In this document: in pieces, positions 7,436 through 13,559 of the stretch
Position numbering within the stretch: position 1 is the stretch's first letter
Layout: every line of letters starts with the position of its first letter
Origin: GCA-2746235 sp049609225
GTDB lineage: Bacteria > Planctomycetota > UBA1135
Assembly (NCBI GenBank): GCA_049609225.1
Contig: JBMYYH010000080.1
Span: 1 to 14,729, forward strand
Reading direction: 5' to 3'
Length of the DNA: 14,729 nt
Notes under the pieces: model-generated
The model's input: only the letters and a program-made list of their open reading frames with translations
What the model was told of the DNA's origin: nothing
Databases searched by the model: none
Position numbers and translations under genes: made by a program

Positions 7436-8509
7436 TCACAGGTTGGCCAGCTTCTCTTCGCGGTCCGCAGCGAGCAAGGCCTCGAAGATGGGGTCGAGCA
7501 TGCCCTCGAGGATCTTCTCCAACGAGTAGCTTTCTCCCAGACGGTGGTCGGTAACCCGGTTCTGCGGGTAATTGTAGGTACGGATCCGCATCGAACGGTC
7601 TCCTGTACCCACCTGGGTCCGACGCATCTCGGAGCGCTCCGCCGCACGCTTCTCACGCTCAATCTCGTAGAGCTTGGCACGCAGCAGGTCGAGAGCACGT
7701 GCTTTGTTGCGCAACTGCGACTTGTCTTCCTGACACTTCACCTGCAGGCCGGTCGGAAGGTGGATCACACGAATCGCCGAGCTGGTCTTGTTGACGTGCT
7801 GGCCGCCCGGCCCCGAAGAGCGCATGGCAGTGATCTCCAGTTCTTCCTCATCGAGTTCGAAGTCGATGGCCTCGACTTCCGGCATCACCGCGACGGTTGC
7901 CGCAGAGGTGTGGATGCGTCCTTGCGTTTCGGTGGCAGGAACTCGCTGCACGCGGTGCCCTCCCGATTCATAACGCATCATGCGGAAGGCATCTTCACCG
8001 GTGAACTTCAGGACGATCTCCTTGAAGCCCCCCATCTCGGATTCCGATACATCCATCAGCTCGGATTGCCATCCCTTGAGGACCGCAAACTTCTGATAGA
8101 CGTTGACCAAGTCCCGCGCGAACAAGGCAGCTTCATCACCACCTGCTCCTGCACGGATCTCGATCAGTGCCGGCTTATCGGCATCGGGGTCATCTTCCAG
8201 AACACGATCCAGGATCTCCTGTTCGAGTTCGGCAAAACGCTCCTCCATGTCTGGAAGCTCGGCTTCCGCCAGCTCCTTCATTTCGGCATCTTTGCCTTGG
8301 GCGAACTCCCGCGTTTCCGCGAGTTCATCCGATAGCGAGGTGTACTCTCGCCAAGGGCCAAGGATCTTCTGCAGCGAACCGAGTTCACGCAGCAAACCAG
8401 GATAATCCGGTTTGCCGACACGCTCGGGATCCGAAACCGCAGTCTCCAAATCCTTTTGGCGCGACTCCAGCTGGCCGACCCGCCCTTTCAGGACATCGAC
8501 CAAGCTCAT
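7436..8509 (-). CDS. prfA: Peptide chain release factor 1
   Basis: RF1 recognises UAA and UAG stop codons and triggers peptide release. The 357 residues include the codon-reading tripeptide P-A-T at 191-193 (RF2 has SPF there), which settles RF1 over RF2. The universal G-G-Q is at 235-237 within S-G-P-G-G-Q-H-V-N-K. Length and the flanking R-V-P-A-T-E and G-R-I-H-T-S are normal for the family. The ATG at 8509 is supported by one of the best ribosome binding sites in the window, GGAGGT, 6 bases upstream. It follows rpmE by 35 bases. The Gln of GGQ is the expected target of PrmC, encoded two genes further on. Confidence 0.97.
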   Translation of the reverse strand: MSLVDVLKGRVGQLESRQKDLETAVSDPERVGKPDYPGLLRELGSLQKILGPWREYTSLSDELAETREFAQGKDAEMKELAEAELPDMEERFAELEQEILDRVLEDDPDADKPALIEIRAGAGGDEAALFARDLVNVYQKFAVLKGWQSELMDVSESEMGGFKEIVLKFTGEDAFRMMRYESGGHRVQRVPATETQGRIHTSAATVAVMPEVEAIDFELDEEELEITAMRSSGPGGQHVNKTSSAIRVIHLPTGLQVKCQEDKSQLRNKARALDLLRAKLYEIEREKRAAERSEMRRTQVGTGDRSMRIRTYNYPQNRVTDHRLGESYSLEKILEGMLDPIFEALLAADREEKLANL

Positions 8510-8515
8510 CGCTGC

Positions 8516-8521
8516 ACCTCC
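8516..8521 (-). promoter_or_regulatory. Strong ribosome binding site of prfA
   Basis: GGAGGT on the minus strand, 6 bases before the prfA ATG, is a near-perfect anti-16S match. It stands out because ssb, ETF-QO, pepA and the TPR gene show no such site. Confidence 0.8.
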
Positions 8522-8544
8522 ACCTTGCGCGGATCAGACAGGGC

Positions 8545-8751
8545 TCAGCCCTGCTTGTTGCCGTAACGCTTCTGGAAGCGATCGACGCGACCAGCGGTAT
8601 CGACGAACTTCTGCTTGCCAGTGTAGAACGGGTGACAAGCCGAGCAGATCTCCACGTGGACCTCCTTACGGGTGCCACGGGTGTTGAACTCGTTGCCACA
8701 ACCGCACTTGACGTGACAGCTGATGTACTCAGGGTGGATGCCTTCTTTCAT
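8545..8751 (-). CDS. rpmE: Ribosomal protein L31, zinc-binding type
   Basis: A 68-residue large-subunit ribosomal protein. It starts M-K-E-G-I-H-P, like E. coli L31 (M-K-K-D-I-H-P), and holds the C-H-P-F-Y-T-G-K-Q and G-R-V-D-R-F-x-K-R signatures. Cysteines C16, C18, C36 and C39 match the zinc ligands of the C+ form; an additional C12 is present. The frame stays open upstream to 8928, but residues before 8751 have no L31 counterpart and would overlap maf, so the ATG at 8751 is right. A purine patch, GAGGG, lies about 10 bases upstream and sits in the outer stem of a leader hairpin. It is followed by prfA after 35 bases, a common gene pair in bacteria. Confidence 0.96.
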   Translation of the reverse strand: MKEGIHPEYISCHVKCGCGNEFNTRGTRKEVHVEICSACHPFYTGKQKFVDTAGRVDRFQKRYGNKQG

Positions 8752-8760
8752 CTGTTTGAT

Positions 8761-8796
8761 GCCCTCACTCGGAAACCATTCTCCGAGGAAAAGGGC
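8761..8796 (-). promoter_or_regulatory. Two-tier hairpin in the rpmE leader
   Basis: Read on the minus strand: outer stem GCCCT (8796-8792) with AGGGC (8765-8761), an internal loop of TTTC against TG, inner stem CTCGGA (8787-8782) with TCCGAG (8773-8768), and an 8-base apical loop. The whole lies between a possible -10 box (8807-8802) and the rpmE ATG (8751). The outer stem covers the AGGG that is the only candidate ribosome binding site, so the fold could block L31 translation. The pairing is seen directly; a regulatory role is inferred. Confidence 0.5.
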
Positions 8797-8801
8797 CGCA
8801 C

Positions 8802-8807
8802 ATTCTA
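8802..8807 (-). promoter_or_regulatory. -10-like box upstream of rpmE
   Basis: TAGAAT on the minus strand matches the sigma70 -10 consensus at five of six positions; its first three bases are the maf stop codon. The extended string GGTAGAATGT recurs upstream of ffh. No convincing -35 lies 16-18 bases before it. A start here would give rpmE and prfA their own transcript, independent of maf. Confidence 0.35.
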
Positions 8808-9398
8808 CCGTCGGAAGGCGTCGGGCGGAAGGGCTGCGGACTGAAACAAAGCCAGGACCGCATGCTTGCTCAGGCCGACGACATTGTCGAGCGCACCATC
8901 GAGAACCTGGGCATATCCCCCAGCCCACCCCTGGATGGCATAGGCACCGGCTTTATCGCACCATTCCTGGCCGTCGAGGTAGGTTTGGAGGGCGGTTTCG
9001 GGGATGGCGTCGAAACGGACTTCGGAGGCATCAGCGCGTTCCCACAGGGTGCCATCGGGGCCGATGAGGCAGGAACCGGTCCAGACTTGATGGGTGCCGA
9101 CGGCGACTAGATGGCGGATCATCGAGGCGGCATCCTCGCGATCGGAGGGTTTGGGCAGGAAACGCCCGCTGGCATGGACCAGGGTGTCGGCGCCGAGCAC
9201 CCAGCGGCCTGGATGAAGGGCGGCTACCTCCTCGGCCTTATGACGGGCATGGCCCATGACACGGATCGCAGGATCAGCGGAGGAGGCTGGTCCATCCCCC
9301 AAAGCAGGAAGGACCTGAAACCGTAGTTCCAGATCCTTCAGGAGATCACGTCGCCGTGGAGAGCCACTGGCCAGGATGAGGACGTCGGAGGATTCCAA
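8805..9398 (-). CDS. Maf family nucleotide pyrophosphatase
   Basis: A cytosolic nucleoside triphosphate pyrophosphatase of the Maf/YhdE family (house-cleaning of non-canonical or excess nucleotides; once called a septum formation inhibitor). It has 197 residues. Family motifs: S-G-S-P-R-R at 11-16, G-A-D-T at 69-72 with the catalytic-site Asp, K-P-S-D-R-E-D-A at 83-90, S-E-V-R-F at 125-129, and D-K-A-G-A-Y-A-I-Q-G at 148-157. The start is TTG at 9398, because no ATG or GTG precedes S-G-S-P-R-R at a sensible distance. GGAAGG lies just upstream, rather close (2 bases). It starts 11 bases after the nuclease-like gene ends and is in the same series. Confidence 0.92.
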   Translation of the reverse strand: MESSDVLILASGSPRRRDLLKDLELRFQVLPALGDGPASSADPAIRVMGHARHKAEEVAALHPGRWVLGADTLVHASGRFLPKPSDREDAASMIRHLVAVGTHQVWTGSCLIGPDGTLWERADASEVRFDAIPETALQTYLDGQEWCDKAGAYAIQGWAGGYAQVLDGALDNVVGLSKHAVLALFQSAALPPDAFRR

Positions 9399-9409
9399 CG
9401 CCTTCCGGT

Positions 9410-10300
9410 CTAGGCCTTTTTGGTCTTCTTCTTCGCGACCTTCTTCTTGGTCACCTTCTTCTTCGCGGTGGCCTTCTTGGTCACCTTTTTCGAAGTCTTC
9501 TTGGTGGTCTTCTTGGCGGCCTTCTTCTTGGCTGCACCGAAGCCGGTGTTCAGCAGTGGGTACTCCACACCGACGGTCTTCAATGCTGCAGAAGCATCTT
9601 CATCCGACATCGATTTACGATGCTTGAACAGATCTTGAATGGCGGCAGCCTTCAAGCAGTTCTTCGGCTTGTTGACGGGCAACTCGAAGGACAGCAACGA
9701 CAAGGAAACGAAGTTCGGATACAGATTCGCGCCTTCCACGTGTGGGGCCAGGATCTCGCGGATCGCCGACTCCTTCGGGTTGTTGCTGGTCCAACCGAGG
9801 CGACCGAACATGCGCTTCATTGCAGCGCTGATCGGGATGCCCTCGAAATCCTCATCCTCTTCATCCATCGAATCGAGGTCGAGTACGAAGCGGGCGTGGG
9901 CCGGAGACACCGGAAGAGCCTCGAGCAGGGTCTCGCGACGTTCCGAGGAAGCATCGTAGAGCCAGTCGAGATCGAGGTGGTTCTGTAGGCCGAAGACACG
10001 GCGCAGGTAGTGCTGGGTCAGGCGCGCGCGGTCTGCGACACCCCCGATACCATGCGCAGCCAGGGCATCCATGACCTCAAAACGACGCGCAACACGCGCT
10101 TCGTTCCAATTCACGAAATGCTCCTGATAGGCCTTCACGCAGCGTGCAGCCACGGTGTAAGACCCCTCGCCCTGGAGAACCAGGGCAAGCAACCGCTCCA
10201 AGGCCGTCATCCCTTCCGGGCGAGTCGGGATGTGATACACCCGCGAGTCGATCCGGTGAAGGAACTCGGCCAAGTCGGCGGGCTTTAGGCTAGCCGCCAT
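9410..10300 (-). CDS. Endonuclease III-fold (HhH-GPD) pseudoenzyme with lysine-rich tail
   Basis: A 296-residue protein that aligns by eye with E. coli endonuclease III. A-L-E-R-L-L-A-L-V-L (33-42) matches its first helix, L-L-E-A-L-P-V-S-P-A-H-A-R-F-V-L (125-140) its hairpin (L-P-G-V-G-R-K-T-A), I-P-I-S-A-A-M-K-R (155-163) its I-A-V-D-T-H-I-F-R, and K-P-K-N-C (211-215) its K-P-R-C. The catalytic Lys falls at A134 or H135, the catalytic Asp is S158, and only one of four cluster cysteines (C215) remains. Residues 256-296 are 22 Lys in 41, in KK/KKK blocks split by A, T, V or S, like histone H1 tails. GGAG 9 bases before the ATG at 10300 supports this start over TTG 10306. DNA binding without base excision is a reasonable inference. 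It is 15 bases from rpsP. Confidence 0.7.
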   Translation of the reverse strand: MAASLKPADLAEFLHRIDSRVYHIPTRPEGMTALERLLALVLQGEGSYTVAARCVKAYQEHFVNWNEARVARRFEVMDALAAHGIGGVADRARLTQHYLRRVFGLQNHLDLDWLYDASSERRETLLEALPVSPAHARFVLDLDSMDEEDEDFEGIPISAAMKRMFGRLGWTSNNPKESAIREILAPHVEGANLYPNFVSLSLLSFELPVNKPKNCLKAAAIQDLFKHRKSMSDEDASAALKTVGVEYPLLNTGFGAAKKKAAKKTTKKTSKKVTKKATAKKKVTKKKVAKKKTKKA

Positions 10301-10315
10301 CCGCAAGCACTCCGT

Positions 10316-10654
10316 TTAGGCTTCGGCTGGCGCCTCAGCGCCGGAATCGGCCGTGACCTCTGGGGCAGCTTCCGCTGCACCGGTCTCGCCGCGACGCACA
10401 GCATCGATATCGACACCGCTTTCCTTCAGGAAAGTAGTGACGGTCTCGGAAGGCTGGGCACCGACAGACAGCCAATGCTTGGCGCGCTCAACATTGAGCA
10501 CGAAATGCTTCCCCTTTTCAGGGTTGACCGGGTCGTAATGACCCAGTTCTTCGATCGCGCGACCGTCCCGGCGTGTACGCCGGTCCATCACACAGATGCG
10601 GTAGAAGGGCCGGTTACGGCGCCCCATTCGCTTCAAACGCAGGACAACTGCCAT
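10316..10654 (-). CDS. rpsP: Ribosomal protein S16
   Basis: A small-subunit ribosomal protein needed for 30S assembly; 112 residues. The N-terminal 80 residues are typical: the opening L-K-R-M-G-R-R-N-R-P-F-Y-R-I-C-V (7-22), E-E-L-G-H-Y-D-P (35-42) and W-L-S-V-G-A-Q-P-S-E-T-V (61-72). A variable acidic Ala/Glu-rich tail of about 25 residues follows, common in longer S16 proteins. It lies 28 bases after ffh, a known conserved pair. The usual next genes (rimM, trmD, rplS) are missing and the endonuclease III-like gene follows instead. No clear ribosome binding site precedes the ATG. Confidence 0.97.
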   Translation of the reverse strand: MAVVLRLKRMGRRNRPFYRICVMDRRTRRDGRAIEELGHYDPVNPEKGKHFVLNVERAKHWLSVGAQPSETVTTFLKESGVDIDAVRRGETGAAEAAPEVTADSGAEAPAEA

Positions 10655-10682
10655 CGAGGCTGCTTGGTGTTCGTTTCTTCGG

Positions 10683-12071
10683 TTATTGGTTGTACCCAGG
10701 CATGTTTGGCAGTTTGCCGGCCGATCCGAGCTGTTTGAGCATGCGCTTTTTGGAGCGCCCCCCAGACATCATCTTCTTCATGGCCTTCATCTGCTTCTGC
10801 ATCTGCTGGAACGATTTGTACAGGCGATTGACATCGGACACTTCAACCCCGGAACCCCGGGCGATGCGGCGACGTCTCTTGCCATCGAGAATCTCCGGAT
10901 GGAGACGCTCGGCTGGAGTCATGGACAGGATGATCGCTTCCATGCGACTAAACTGTTTGTCGTCCACGGACTCCAAAAGGCCGGACATTTTACCCATTCC
11001 GGGCATCATGCCCATCAACTTCTTCATGGAACCCATCTTTTTCACCATGCGGAACTGATCCAGGAGGTCTTGCATGGTTAGCTTGCCCTCCATCATCCGC
11101 TGGTAATCGATGGTCTCCTGCTCCTCGTCGAAGGCCTCCTGGGCCTTTTCGACCAGTCCGACCACATCGCCCATGTCGAGGATGCGGCCAGCGACGCGCT
11201 CCGCGTCGAATTCCTCAAGATCGCCAGGTTTCTCACCGACGCCGAGGAAGGAGATGGGCTTATTCGTGACCTGACGCACCGAAAGGGCTGCACCACCACG
11301 GGTGTCGCCATCGATCTTGGTCAGGATGACACCATGAATATCGAGCAGGCTGCTGAAGCTCTGCGCCGATTCCACGGCATCTTGGCCGGTCATCGAATCG
11401 AGGACCAGATAGGTGGCATCGGGCTCCACAACCCCATGCACGGCCTTGATCTCGCCCATGAGATCTTCATCGATGTGCAGACGACCTGCGGAGTCGACGA
11501 TGAGTGCATCGTATTTCTCCTTCTTGGCCTTCTTCAGCGCGTTCTTCGCGACCTGCACCGGATCGACGCCCCTTTGGGTCGGATCCTCGGAATAGACATC
11601 GATCTCGAGCTGCTTGCCCAAGGTGACCAACTGATCCACAGCACCAGGGCGCTGGAGGTCACATGCTGCGAGCAGTACTTTGCGGTTCTGACGCTTGCGC
11701 ATCCACAAACCGAGCTTGGCGGTGGTGGTGGTCTTACCCGCACCTTGCAGGCCAGCCATCAACAACACCATCGGATAACCCGGATCCTTCGGCAGGGCCG
11801 GTGCATCCGAAGCCATCAAGTGGACGAGTTCCTTATGGAACGCGCCAATCACCTGCTGCGCACCCGTAATCCCCTTCAGGCGGCCTTCTTCCAGAAGTTG
11901 CTCACCGACACGCTTGGTGAAATCCTTCGCGACCTTGAAGTGCACATCGGCCTCAAGCAAGGCACGACGGACTTCGCGCAGACCATCTTCGATGTCTGCA
12001 GCCGTGAGCTTGGTCGAACCGCGGAAACGGTCGGCAACCTTGTTGAACGCTTGGGTGAGATTCTCCAGCAT
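10683..12071 (-). CDS. ffh: Signal recognition particle protein Ffh (SRP54)
   Basis: The SRP GTPase that binds signal sequences on nascent chains and delivers ribosomes to FtsY at the membrane. Its 462 residues comprise an N domain (1-90), a G domain with P-loop G-L-Q-G-A-G-K-T (107-114), D-L-Q-R-P-G-A (138-144), D-S-A-G-R (193-197) and T-K-I-D-G-D-T-R-G-G (251-260), and a methionine-rich M domain (about 325-455). The M domain has the SRP RNA-contact stretch R-R-R-R-I-A-R-G-S-G (399-408). Length is normal. I see no SRP RNA gene in the window. It is 74 bases after murA and 28 before rpsP. A -10-like box lies only about 12 bases ahead of the ATG. Confidence 0.97.
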   Translation of the reverse strand: MLENLTQAFNKVADRFRGSTKLTAADIEDGLREVRRALLEADVHFKVAKDFTKRVGEQLLEEGRLKGITGAQQVIGAFHKELVHLMASDAPALPKDPGYPMVLLMAGLQGAGKTTTTAKLGLWMRKRQNRKVLLAACDLQRPGAVDQLVTLGKQLEIDVYSEDPTQRGVDPVQVAKNALKKAKKEKYDALIVDSAGRLHIDEDLMGEIKAVHGVVEPDATYLVLDSMTGQDAVESAQSFSSLLDIHGVILTKIDGDTRGGAALSVRQVTNKPISFLGVGEKPGDLEEFDAERVAGRILDMGDVVGLVEKAQEAFDEEQETIDYQRMMEGKLTMQDLLDQFRMVKKMGSMKKLMGMMPGMGKMSGLLESVDDKQFSRMEAIILSMTPAERLHPEILDGKRRRRIARGSGVEVSDVNRLYKSFQQMQKQMKAMKKMMSGGRSKKRMLKQLGSAGKLPNMPGYNQ

Positions 12072-12083
12072 GTGGAACCGGAC

Positions 12084-12089
12084 ATTCTA
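12084..12089 (-). promoter_or_regulatory. -10-like box upstream of ffh
   Basis: TAGAAT on the minus strand, within GGTAGAATGT, the same 10-base string as upstream of rpmE. It ends 12 bases before the ffh ATG, so a transcript starting from it would have a leader of only about 6 bases. No good -35 was found, so the call is weak. Confidence 0.3.
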
Positions 12090-12094
12090 CCGCC

Positions 12095-12122
12095 CCAGAA
12101 CCGGCCTAGAAAGGGGTTCTGG
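12095..12122. repeat. Perfect 8-bp inverted repeat between murA and ffh
   Basis: CCAGAACC (12095-12102) pairs with GGTTCTGG (12115-12122) around a 12-base loop. No T-run follows on either strand, so it is not a standard intrinsic terminator. In the 74-base murA-ffh space it might stabilise or process the mRNA, or be a protein site just upstream of the -10-like box of ffh. Confidence 0.45.
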
Positions 12123-12145
12123 TCAGGAAGTCGGCGCCCCAGGAC

Positions 12146-13429
12146 TTAGGGCTTATCAGGGTCCGGCTTGCGGACGACGTCGGCGCCGAGATGGTTGAGC
12201 TTCTGCTCCAGGGCGGCATAGCCACGATCCAGGTGGTAGACCCGACGCACCAGAGTTCGACCCTGAGCGACTAGACCCGCCATGACCAGGCAGGCGCTGG
12301 CACGAAGATCAGAGGCGAGGACCGGGGCGGCCGTCAGTTGGGTGCCGCCATGAACCACCGTGGTATCCCCTTCGCGTTGCAGCTTGGCGCCGAGACGTTG
12401 CAGCTCCGGAACATGCATGAAGCGTTCGGGGTAGATACGTTCGCGCAGGCGCGTTTGACCCGGTAGCTGTGTAGCCAAAGCCATCCATTGCGCTTGCAGA
12501 TCGGTCGGAAACCCGGGATAGGGTGCCGTTTCCAGATCGACGCATTGCCTAGCACCTGCGCGGGCATCGAGACGGATCCAGTCGTCGCCTACTTCTGGTT
12601 GCAAGCCGATCGCTTCAATCGCGGCGAGCAAACTCTTGAGCTCCTGCGGTCGACAACGATCCACGCGGATATCCCCGCGCGTGATGGCGCCAGCCAAAAG
12701 CAAAGTGCCGGCCTCGATGCGGTCGGCGGGCAATTGCCAAGGTTGCGCTTGTAAGGAAGTCACGCCTTGGATCTGAATCCGATCACTGCCCTCACCTTCA
12801 ATCTTGGCGCCACATGCCTTCAGGAAACGGGCCACCTCGACCACCTCTGGCTCCCGCGCAGCACTCCGGATGACGCTCTCCCCTTTTGCAAGGCAAGCAG
12901 CGGCCATGACATTGACGGTTCCGAGCACCGTGCTGCCAAATCCGGAATGGAGATCGATCGCCGCACCTTGCAGCCCCCCGGCCGGTGCTTTGGCAACCAG
13001 GAAGCCATTCTCCTGCTCCACCTTTGCGCCGAGGGCACGCAAACCGCGGACGTGCAAATCAACCGGGCGTAGGCCGAAGACGCATCCGCCTGGAAGGGAC
13101 ACGCGGGCAGCGCCACGTCGGGCGAGCAAAGGGCCCAAGACGCAAATGGAAGCGCGCATGCGTCGGACGATGTCGTAGGGCGCTTCGGTTTCGGCCTCGG
13201 AGACCACCTTGATACGCGCGATTTCGCCCTCTCGATGCACCGCAACCCCCAACTCCTGCAGGAGGGATTCCATGGTGTCGATATCCCGCAAATCGGGCAC
13301 TGGCGACAGGGTGGATTCGCCCTCCAGGAGCAGGCACATGGCCATCAGAGGCAAGGTCGCGTTCTTCGAACCCGACGCCTCCACGACGCCTTGAAGTCGG
13401 CGTCCGCCTGCAATCTCGAAGCAGTCCAT
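12146..13429 (-). CDS. murA: UDP-N-acetylglucosamine 1-carboxyvinyltransferase MurA
   Basis: The first committed enzyme of peptidoglycan synthesis, transferring enolpyruvate from PEP to UDP-GlcNAc in the cytosol. It has 427 residues from the ATG at 13429. Diagnostic positions: K22-N23 in S-K-N-A, the catalytic C116 in S-L-P-G-G-C with R-P-V-D-L-H following (121-126), P-G-F-P-T-D with D310, and D-R-G-Y at 401-404. Cys rather than Asp at 116 is the form expected to be fosfomycin-sensitive. The GTG at 13468 would add 13 residues with no family counterpart, so the ATG, which gives M-D-C-F-E-I-x-G-G, is preferred. It is the first gene of the minus-strand series and diverges from the TPR/alpha-CTD gene. 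Its presence implies a peptidoglycan-making host. Confidence 0.96.
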   Translation of the reverse strand: MDCFEIAGGRRLQGVVEASGSKNATLPLMAMCLLLEGESTLSPVPDLRDIDTMESLLQELGVAVHREGEIARIKVVSEAETEAPYDIVRRMRASICVLGPLLARRGAARVSLPGGCVFGLRPVDLHVRGLRALGAKVEQENGFLVAKAPAGGLQGAAIDLHSGFGSTVLGTVNVMAAACLAKGESVIRSAAREPEVVEVARFLKACGAKIEGEGSDRIQIQGVTSLQAQPWQLPADRIEAGTLLLAGAITRGDIRVDRCRPQELKSLLAAIEAIGLQPEVGDDWIRLDARAGARQCVDLETAPYPGFPTDLQAQWMALATQLPGQTRLRERIYPERFMHVPELQRLGAKLQREGDTTVVHGGTQLTAAPVLASDLRASACLVMAGLVAQGRTLVRRVYHLDRGYAALEQKLNHLGADVVRKPDPDKP

Positions 13430-13481
13430 CGTGGCTGGATTCTGACAGGCGGAGCAGGCGCTTTCCACCCTAGTCCCAAGT

Positions 13482-13511
13482 TTGACGGAAACACGTACCG
13501 AGACCTACAAT
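13482..13511 (+). promoter_or_regulatory. Sigma70-type promoter of the TPR/alpha-CTD gene
   Basis: -35 TTGACG (13482-13487, five of six) and -10 TACAAT (13506-13511, five of six) are separated by 18 bases, within the normal range. Transcription would begin near 13518, giving a leader of about 42 bases before the ATG at 13560. This is the most convincing promoter in the window. It reads away from murA. Confidence 0.65.
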
Positions 13512-13537
13512 GTGCAGCCTTTCGTCCTTGTGGACAC

Positions 13538-13554
13538 CGATCAAACACGATCAA
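13538..13554 (+). repeat. Tandem CGATCAA heptamers before the start codon
   Basis: CGATCAA occurs at 13538-13544 and again at 13548-13554, exactly 10 bases apart, or about one helical turn. The pair lies in the leader of the TPR/alpha-CTD gene, 5 bases before its ATG, where a Shine-Dalgarno site would be expected but is missing. It could be an operator or an mRNA site; chance is possible for a pair this short. Confidence 0.4.
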
Positions 13555-13559
13555 TCAGA

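Larger units (their letters stand above)
13430..13559. other. Divergent intergenic region, murA / TPR-alpha-CTD gene
   Basis: At 130 bases this is the longest gene-free stretch. It holds a sigma70-type promoter for the + strand gene and a tandem heptamer repeat next to that gene's start codon. For murA only a poor candidate is seen (CAGAAT at 13457-13452 on the minus strand, with TGGAAA upstream), so its promoter is not assigned. Confidence 0.6.

Noticed and set aside
8752..8928. Upstream extension of rpmE to 127 codons
   Set aside because: The added residues have no L31 counterpart and overlap the maf 3' end in another frame; the ATG at 8751 gives the standard L31 N-terminus.
9420..9638. 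Phe-rich short + strand frame resembling a membrane peptide
   Set aside because: It is the complement of the lysine codons (AAG read as CTT) in the tail of the endonuclease III-like protein; the hydrophobic look is an artefact.
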